A DNA stretch of 64,000 nucleotides, from the NCBI RefSeq assembly GCF_036711975.1, contig NC_091972.1:5709001-5773000 (forward strand), in the 5' to 3' direction. Below the pieces are notes generated by a model. It did not search any database and had not been told where the DNA came from. It saw nothing but the letters and a program-made list of their open reading frames with translations. This DNA comes from Onthophagus taurus (lineage: Eukaryota; Arthropoda; Insecta; Coleoptera; Scarabaeidae). The position numbers and the translations under genes were made by a program. Shown here one piece after another: positions 56,801 to 64,000 of the stretch. How positions within the stretch are numbered: position 1 is the first letter of the stretch; the number at the start of each line of letters is the position of its first letter.

Positions 56801-56945
56801 AAAAGTGGCAAATTTAAATACCGCCAATTCAAAAATTGTCGAAGACAATCAAAGGTTTTTATCACTTAATCGACCAATTTATATCGAGCTACCAAATGAA
56901 AAGCAAGGTCAAGAACAAAATGTTTTAGAAAATTCCCCTTCTTGA
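50841..56945 (+). CDS. Multidomain membrane protein: WAP, thyroglobulin-1, antistasin-like and Kunitz modules
   Basis: Eleven coding exons: 50841-50901, 51183-51329, 51526-51738, 51787-51972, 52362-52502, 52689-53084, 53142-53585, 53640-54041, 54102-54824, 55584-56282 and 56335-56945, encoding 1340 residues. After a signal peptide come WAP-like and thyroglobulin type-1 modules (each with a CWCVD-type core: SCWCVDEAG, VCWCVDRMG, YCWCVDQFG, QCWCVDSRG, VCWCVNPQG, MCWCVDEAG). Antistasin-like Cys modules (GC..C.C.DPC) and lustrin-like Cys segments ending in VCCP follow, then one Kunitz domain in exon 10, a juxtamembrane domain, a transmembrane helix (ALIVIAAGSAFIISVLILLV) and a tail of about 50 residues. 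All ten introns are phase 1, as expected of shuffled extracellular modules. The modules are protease-inhibitor types, so a cell-surface inhibitor or matrix role is inferred. Intron 9 holds hairpin repeats. Confidence 0.92.
54905..55480. repeat. Hairpin-family cluster in intron 9
   Basis: Two well-kept copies (loops TCTTGAGAGACGTG, arms GAATCATTC(A/G)GG and CCGAATGATTCC), plus decayed copies on both sides, lie in the 759-base intron between the exons encoding the last WAP/antistasin block and the Kunitz domain. They account for most of the length of this intron. Confidence 0.85.
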
Positions 56946-57291
56946 CTGAACTAAGCCAAAAACTTTTCGGTGTTAATCTGTAGTATTTGTGATTGTATTG
57001 TGTTATTTTGTATATGAAATGCCTTATCTTGTACAGAAAACCATTGGAACGCGAACGCATCACCAATTTAGTATTTAAGTTTAATTTATATCTTATTATA
57101 AAGTATATTATTGTTAGCTTTTATGATAAATTAATAAAATAAAACAATCAAGTATTATAAGTAGTTTCATATAATTCCAGATAAAGCTCTACTTCCCCCA
57201 ACAAATGCTCAAATTACTACGGGTGTAAATGTCTAATTTGGACAACATATCACCTAGTATCTAAAATCAGCTGAGTTTTGAAAAACAAATT
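56946..57291. other. 3' regions of two converging genes
   Basis: Contains the 3' UTR of the thyroglobulin-repeat gene, with AATAAA-like signals near 57130-57145, and that of the small minus-strand gene. Nothing else was seen. Confidence 0.5.
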
Positions 57292-58164
57292 CTATTGATA
57301 TTTAAATTCATTTATATGCCTTAAAATACGAATTTCTTCTTCGTATGCAACATCTCGTTTCTTTTTTCCAAATAGGACTGTACCCGGAGCGGCCGTTGTT
57401 GTCATAACATTATTCTTATCTCTAAGCGTTGTGATTAATTTCTAAATACAAAAAAAGTTTAATTATTTTGTAAGTTCATTCGTATTTTTGAAATTTTTAC
57501 CAATACTAGTTTTATTAGAAAAACGGCAAATGTTAAAAACCCAATCGTCATTAATGCACCCTCGTTTGATGGGAAATCCATGTGATAATCATCTTCTTTT
57601 TCGAGGTGTTTAGCTTGTCTTCCTTCTGGTTTAATCGGCCATAACCTATTTATCTTATTTTCTAGATTGGTTTTATTTAAGAATATATATTGATTAATTA
57701 AAATGAAATAAGTAATAAAATTAGTAACATACTTATGTTGTAAAGAAGGTTATTCTTTAAATCCAATAAAATATTAAGTTTACTTTTGAAAGAGCCATGA
57801 TTATGCTTTAATAAATTATCTTGGACATCCTCAATATAATTTGGAAATTGAAATCTTTCTTCTTTAATATCATCATATAAAAATTCTGAATCTATTCGTT
57901 TGCTAAACATGGAGGTTTCCGTTTGATTCAGAAAATAATCTGAGTCTGTGGTGTAATGTTGAGTTGTAGCAAAAGTAGTGTATTTATTGCTTTCAGTTGT
58001 ATCAAATACTTCCGATACTAAAATGAATACTATTGTTATAAGATGCTTCGAATTGAAACTAAAATTATAAAATAACCTGCGTCTCCTTTTGGTTGTGGAA
58101 TTTGAATCCATTCGGAATTAGCATTATTTAATATACTAAGACAACCTAACACTATCAGAATCAT
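57292..58164 (-). CDS. Small membrane protein of unknown family, 227 residues
   Basis: Four exons in transcription order: 58077-58164, 57733-58017, 57501-57661 and 57292-57441. All phases close. It begins MILIVLGCLSILNNANSEW, a likely signal peptide, followed by a Thr/Ser/Tyr-rich extracellular stretch with potential N-glycosylation sites. A conserved-looking block NRLWPIKPEGRQAKHLEKED comes next, then a transmembrane helix (ALMTIGFLTFAVFLIKLVL), and a short basic tail with GKKKRDVAYEEEIRILRHIN. I do not recognise the family; it has the layout of small insect single-pass membrane proteins. The exon chain rests on splice signals and frame continuity, not on a known homologue. Confidence 0.7.
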
Positions 58165-58589
58165 TTTGTCAACTGAGAGAATCCTCTACAACGGGGAAGC
58201 ATATAGCAGAAAATTGTTGCAGATCTAACTGAACTTTTTTCCGCTTGTTGCATCTTTTGTTCTGAATGTATTTATAATAACGGAAAAGTGACAATGAACG
58301 GATACTAAAAAAAAATGTGTATATAAAAGTCAGTTTTCAAAAACAATATATTTAAAACAGTATAAATTTACAATAAACTTGTATTATGTAATGATACACA
58401 AAAAGTTAAAAAATTTACAATTTGATTTTTGATGAAGCAGCATCTCTGAAATAAAAAATATATATTAGATTTCTTTGTTGTTAATAAATTAGAAAATGAA
58501 ACTTACAATAAATATAAGTTTCAAAAAAAAGATTCCTTTTTAAAGAATAGTTGACCGAATCTGCTCCTCCATTTGGATTTCTTCCATCA
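58165..58589. other. Gap before the 20-bp array
   Basis: AT-rich. On the minus strand a pyrimidine-rich acceptor at about 58446-58447 is followed by a short frame and AATAAA-like signals, which could be the last exon of a transcript from the array. The evidence is weak. Confidence 0.3.
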
Positions 58590-60900
58590 AACTAAACTCC
58601 ACCTTCATATCCTACATTTGATGTGGTGGTCCTTGAATCCAAGCGGAGATCATCCTCTTCTTCCGGTTCGCATCGTCTTCTTCCATATACTGGAGGTCCT
58701 CTTGATCCAGCCCGCATCCTCTTCATCCATGTGGTGTATCCATCCTCTTCTACCGTCCAGGTTGATCCTCCTTTCATTTCCGGTCCATCCTCTTCCTGTG
58801 TACGGGGTCCACACTTCCATTTGACAATTTCCTCGTCTATCATAAATTTTATAAATTATCAGCAATCACGTTTACCTGAGATACTTCTTTGAGGAGTTTC
58901 TTCTGTTATTTAAAATAATATATCTCAGTTTAAAATGTATATGTTTGTTTTTCATTGTTTACAATCTCTTCTGCAAAAGGTGCTCCTTTCTTCTATGGTG
59001 GGATCTTCTTTCCAGTCGAATTCCTCTTCATCTGCCACAAGTTCTTTCTTCATCCAACTGCAATCCTCTTCGTCCGACCGAAATCCTCTTCGCTCTACTG
59101 AAATCCTCATCCACCCAATCGAAACATCCCATTAAAAGATAGCATGATGAGAAGTGTCCAAAATTTAAGTCCTCTTCGTTCGTGATGTTAGATCCTGTTC
59201 CTCCATCGGGGCTCCAAGTTTCCTTTTGGCATTCTCCTCCTCCATCACAGATATATACTATAACTTATCAGGACTCATCATGTTACCTGAGATCCTTTTT
59301 TGGGTTTGCTTCTCACATTTGAAGTTATATTTCTGAGTTCAAAGTATATATCCATTTTTCTTGTTCCCAAGCCAAATCCTCTTCATCCACCAAGAATCCT
59401 CTTCATCCAATCGGAATCCTCTTCATCCAATCGGAATCCTCTTCACCCAATCGGAATCCTCTTCATCCAACCGGAATCCTCTTCATCCAAGCGGAATCCT
59501 CTTCATCCAATCGAAATCCTCTTCATCCAATCGGAATCCTCTTCGTCCAAATGAAATCGTCTTCATCCAATAAGTATCCTCTTCGCCCAGCTGATCCTTC
59601 TTCGTCGGACACTGTACTCCTCCTCTTCGGCCATCCGCAATCCTCTTCTTCCGTCGTTGATAAACATACTGCAACTGGAAGCAGTTCTCCAAACAGAATC
59701 CTCTTCAAATGCCAACATTTATCATCCGTCGAAAAAAATGACCAATCGTGTCCAAAACGCCTCTTCCTCCGTGAAATGATGTCTTCAACCCTCGATCATC
59801 AGACGTCCTCTTCAACTCCAAAGAATCCTCTTCGCAAGATGAATATGTATTTCTAATTGGAATCAGGTTCTTTGATTGCAGATCTTCTTCTATAGTTTTT
59901 TATTTCTGGGAACCTTCCAGATCCAATAATAATTGTCCCTTATTTTAGTTACGAATATGTACCGTGAATAAATGGCATTAAAATTTTTGTTGTCTTGTAC
60001 AGCATCCATGAAAAATCTTCAGAGATCCCTTGACGTCCTGGAATCTTCTTTGACGATTACGAAGCCTCTTCGGGAACTGGAGATCGTCTTCATCCATTAG
60101 AAAATCCATCCTCTTCAACAGCCACGACTCCTCTTCGACCCTCCGGAATTCCAAGTACATTTGGATTGGAACGACTGGAAATTTGTTTCAATCTGGTTGG
60201 AAGAAACCTTGATGGAAGTTTGAACAGGAACCTTTCCCAGCGATGATTCTTCTTCGATGACCAGGAACCGATGATCAGAATACTTCTTCAATAACCAGGA
60301 ACCTTCGCCGACGACCAAGAACCTGCTTTCATGACCAGGATTTTTCTCTGAAGACCAGAGCGCTTCTTCCATGACCAAGAATCTTCTCTGAAGACTAGGA
60401 AGCTTCTTCCATGACCAGGAGAATCTTCTCTGAAGACCAGGGAGCTTCTTCCATGTCCAGGAATCTTCTTCGATGATCGGGAATCTTCTGCGCTGATCGG
60501 GAATCTTCTGCGCTGATCGGGAATCTTCTGCGCTGATCGGGAATCTTCTGCGCTGATCGGGAATCTTCTGCGCTGATCGGGAATCTTCTGCAGCGGCCAA
60601 GAATTTCCTTGATGATCCTTTGAATCCTATCCGATGATTTTTTGTGAAGCCAGGAATCTTCTTGGAAAAGCAGGAATTTTCTTTGTTGTCCAAAGTGATG
60701 TAGTTGACGACCATGTTTGCCACAATAGAAAATCTTTGAAGACCAGGTTTCTGCTGCCACCAAGATGTCCTCCTCCACGGTCAGAAATCCTCTTGAATTG
60801 CAAGGAATCCTATCGAACGAATCCTTTTCACACGACCAGATGAGTTCTGTTGTCGGGAAATCTATATCATCACCAGGAGTCTTTTTCGGCGGCAGAAAAT
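58590..60900. repeat. Degenerate 20-bp minisatellite, about 2.3 kb, with spacers
   Basis: Two well-kept blocks lie at about 59375-59600 (unit AATCCTCTTCATCCAATCGG, about 10 copies) and 60470-60600 (unit GAATCTTCTGCGCTGATCGG, about 6 copies). The sequence between and around them is decayed versions of the same 20-base theme (…TCTTC…CCAnnnGG…). Two AT-rich spacers, about 58830-58975 and 59230-59370, resemble each other, so the block also has a higher-order duplication. Because 20 is not a multiple of 3, all frames are visited and long open frames appear on both strands by chance. Confidence 0.85.
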
Positions 60901-62080
60901 CTTTTTGATCAATGAATTCTGTATCTCTTAATGCCTAAAAAATGGTGGAACGATCCGATTGATCTATTTTATCTCCATAACATGCCCCAATCGGATGTTG
61001 TCGAATATTGTGTTTATTCACTATCAACCAGTATTAGCCAAACGAATTCTTTTGAATCTAAGATTTCTGATAATCCATATTTTCAAATTTGTGTTTCAAT
61101 TTGCTGCGATAAAAAAATAATACTTAATAACCACAATAATTATGAACACAAATTAGAATACCTGTTCTGTCCTCTTGATCTACTTTATATCCAAAATTTC
61201 GAAACATATCTCTACAATTCGTGCATATTTTTTTTGTGCTGATAGTGTTCAAACCAATTTTATTCAATCATATTTCTGAAAATGCGCAATTTTAAATGTT
61301 TTGAATCGAGTCGTTTTATTGTTTTTTACCTTCACTTCCTGGCATGATGCTTTTTATTCCATTTATATCTAAATATTAAATGCGGCTGCTAAATAATAAA
61401 ACCTATCCATTACAACAAATTCAGAAATCCAGTATAAATTTAAGCTGTAAAGAAATTTTATTAACCAACTGTAGCTCTTGCTTACCCATTTAAGAACCTA
61501 TAAAAGTTTTATTAATTATCGCTACAGCTGGAATTTGCTTCTTAATTATATAAATTTTTCTAAATAAATCGTTAATGCATATTTTAGAATGTCGATTCTT
61601 CATCAATAAAAAATAAAATAATTTTGAAACCAATTCTGGAAAATACAATTAGTTGCCATGCCACATAGTGGCTACCATAGCATAATACATGCAATAAATA
61701 CATTAATAATACTTGCAGTCACTAAGACCGTCTCCATTCTAGATATAAGCACACGTTATATTTGCTAACGCATGCTCAATCGGTACAAAATTTAAAAATA
61801 TTCATTTTGAGACACATTTCAAGCGTGGATGATCAAACTTCTTTAATATACTCGACGGCCATTTGGTTAAAATAATCTATAACAGTTAAATAGTTTCGTT
61901 TGGCTCACAAATGTGGCGAAAACAGAAGGAAAATTGTGCATTAAATGAAGAGGTACATACGAACAAATTGAGATAATTGGGAAAACTTAGACCTCGCAGA
62001 GGGTAAATTTTCGCAAAAATCCTAAAATTTGTAAAAAGATTATGCTGCTTAAAGGGCTCACTAACGTTATAGAAACATTT
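60901..62080. other. AT-rich stretch without a recognised gene
   Basis: It begins with the decayed edge of the 20-bp array; the block GATCTATTTTATCTCCATAA near 60960 recurs loosely at 61175. No gene or RNA was recognised. Confidence 0.45.
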
Positions 62081-64000
62081 ATTTGAAAGGTAATAAAAGT
62101 TGCGTTACGTATTAAGTGATCACTATCAAGCTGGATGCATCATTTAAGTATTACTTGCAAAATACACATCAAAATTGTTGGATAAGCCTTCTAATTGCGT
62201 GGTAGTTTTATAGAAATGGTGACACATGGTTTTTGGCTTCCAAACTACAAAAAAACGAATCGATTTTCGATGTACATTACATACCAGGTTAAAATTTCAA
62301 AAATTGGACAACACTTCAAAAAAAAGTCGCTAGACATTGGTATTAAAGTACAAATTCTTAGGCGAATTAATACGATGGTTATAAAGCATATAAATAGTGT
62401 TTTAAGCATTTTCTGGAAATCGTTGAAAACTTATCCCAGAAATGGAGATAAACCGTCAAAAAGTTCTGAAAATTAAACAAAGCAGACAAAATTAAGCCAC
62501 CTATTGTGGCTACTTAAAAATGTACTCATGAAATACTTAATTTAAATGGATTAATTAATAAGTAAATCATTTCCTAGATTATGAGGAATTCTAAAACAGA
62601 GTAACTTTCGAATTGTTTCAAATGTTACGTTACCATAATGCTGATATATTTTCGATACATTCCTATGGAGAATTTGTTTGAAACATTTTATTGAAACCGG
62701 ATTATCTTCTAAAATAAAATCGTTATACTTTTTACGTTACCACAAAGCGAATTGGTTTTTTTGTTGCAACTCCCAACGAATCACGAATTTTTTCGCCTCG
62801 ATGCCGATTTAGAAATTTTATAGAAAATAAGTCTGAAAAATAGCGTTGGTTTGTAACTTGAAGTACATACGATTTGTTCAGGAACGAAGGTATGCTTCAA
62901 ACATCTTGATCAACAACGAAATTGGATTTGTAGCTCGATTTATCAAAAACATCTAAAATGTAATTATATTGTTGGTATTTTCCGGGTACCATTAATCTGA
63001 TAAATTTCTTGAATCTTCTTAAGATGTTAGTTTTTTTCTTATTTTGATGATTTTTCAAAGTTTTTGCGAAACAAATATCCGACTGAAAAAGTAGTATTTG
63101 GATTGCAACATAATGCGAAATACATACGATTTAATAAGAATCAAATTTAACTTATTACAAAGTGAAGATGAATTTGAGTCCGACTGAAAAAAATAAAGTT
63201 GGGTTTGCAACTAATGCAAAATATAAACGATGTATTTGTAAAAAGAAGAATGTTGAAGAAGGAAAATTTGTTCTAAATAAATTAATTCAATTTAATTGAA
63301 GCCAACATTTCTTGTTTTCAGGAAAATTAAGTTTCTTTCTTCTAAAACGAAATTAATTTGTCGTTAACATTCTACATTACCATAATCAATTTAATTATTT
63401 AAGTATCTTGTTTGGACTCCCATCAAAGTTAATTTTCTTGTGTTCACGCAGTAATTAATGAAATGAAGACAAAGATGTGCACCATATTTAACGAAATGTA
63501 TCTTCTAAAATAAAATTAATTTGTTGTTACGCATTCTACATTACCGCAAAGGGCGTAAGATGAATTTTGATTTTCATTTTCTTGATGATTTCGAAATTTA
63601 TATGAAACGAAATTCGACCACAAAGATAGAATTATTCAGGAACAAAGAAAAGTCTGAAGTAAATCTTGGAGGATCAAAAATTATTAATTTGTGTTAATCC
63701 TTATTTGCTTTTATGGAAAATAGCTATTTTCTCTGCAATGTAATTAATTTGTATTCTACATTACCGCAAAACAAACATATATTTAAAAGGTAATAAAATT
63801 TGCGTTACGTATTAAGTAATCACTATCAAAAGCTGGATGCATCATTTAAGTATTACTTGCAAAATACACATCAAAATTGTTGGATAAGCCTTCTAATTGC
63901 GTGGTAGTTTTATATAAATGGTGAAACATCTTTTTTGGCTTCCAAACTACAAAAAAAACGAATCGATTTTCGATGTATGTTACATACCAGGTTAAAATTT
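62080..64000. repeat. Satellite-like region with a 1.7-kb direct repeat
   Basis: About 220 bases at 62083-62300 recur almost unchanged at 63780-64000 and run off the window end (GGTAATAAAAGTTGCGTTAC, CTGGATGCATCATTTAAG, CTTCTAATTGCGTGGTAG). Between them a shorter motif (TCTAAAATAAAATTAATTTG ... TTCTACATTACC) repeats loosely near 62709, 63339, 63510 and 63730. This suggests a degenerate tandem array with a higher-order period of about 1.7 kb. Confidence 0.8.

Noticed and set aside
59375-60600. Regular 20-base units resembling a CRISPR array
   Set aside because: The units are contiguous with no unique spacers, decay continuously, and the window is a eukaryotic nuclear sequence. It is a minisatellite.
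60115-60723. 202-residue minus-strand open frame with repeated RFPISAEDSRSAQKIPDQR-type blocks
   Set aside because: A 20-base repeat without stops opens all frames, and each frame shows the same pattern shifted. There is no evidence that it is translated.
60931-61242. 103-residue plus-strand frame beginning MPKKWWNDPIDLF
   Set aside because: It contains a loose internal duplication and abuts the decayed array; no recognisable domain.
62195-62476. 93-residue plus-strand frame
   Set aside because: It starts in a satellite-like repeat that recurs at the window end; no family and no splice context.

Overview
This 64-kb window is AT-rich nuclear DNA of an insect, most likely a beetle (Coleoptera). 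The insect call rests on many short GT-AG introns of about 50-80 bases, conserved animal housekeeping genes, a divergent intronless ionotropic receptor and several insect-type orphan proteins. The beetle call is inference, since no diagnostic locus is present. I traced eleven protein-coding genes. Exon chains were built by hand from splice sites, reading phase and family similarity.

Layout. 0.3-4.1 kb: BTBD9 (+, 9 exons). 5.2-7.2 kb: TMEM50 (-) head to head with Sec13 (+). 7.2-10.3 kb: a block of nested repeats. 10.3-18.2 kb: CCT3 (-) head to head with the RNA helicase SKI2 (+), which has a transposon-filled 1.6-kb intron. 19.5-24.8 kb: a secreted or membrane DM4/DM12-like gene (+) whose second intron holds a complete five-exon gene on the other strand. 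That nested gene encodes a 1269-residue cysteine-rich protein with four copies of a motif like the ubiquitin tail. 25.8-28.4 kb: a Ty3/gypsy relic bordered by hairpin repeats. 29.5-36.9 kb: the kinase gene CDKL1/4 (+), whose 6-kb intron contains a terminal-inverted-repeat element, hairpin repeats and an intact ionotropic receptor gene. 37.7-39.5 kb: a mariner-like element with long inverted ends and a LINE fragment. 39.7-42.3 kb: a single-exon cysteine-rich orphan gene (-). 42.6-46.4 kb: an RTE-clade LINE split by a hAT-like element that itself carries LINE pieces. 49.2-50.5 kb: more LINE fragments. 50.8-56.9 kb: an 11-exon membrane protein (+) built from thyroglobulin-1, antistasin-like, WAP and Kunitz modules, with every intron in phase 1. 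57.3-58.2 kb: a small four-exon membrane protein (-). 58.6-60.9 kb: a degenerate 20-bp minisatellite. 62.1-64.0 kb: satellite-like repeats that run off the end.

The housekeeping genes act in unrelated processes: the COPII coat and nuclear pore (Sec13), cytosolic protein folding (CCT3), exosome-linked RNA decay (SKI2), cilium-associated signalling (CDKL1/4) and Cul3-type substrate adaptors (BTBD9). There is no operon logic. Two pairs, TMEM50/Sec13 and CCT3/SKI2, share short intergenic promoters of 349 bases between start codons.

About half the window is repeats. A dispersed hairpin family of about 115 bp, with arms of about 50 bp, recurs at six loci, always between genes or in introns. The most unusual items are the nested gene with repeated LRLRGG-like motifs, this hairpin family, the 20-bp array at 58.6-60.9 kb, and the receptor gene lying in a kinase intron between copies of one repeat.
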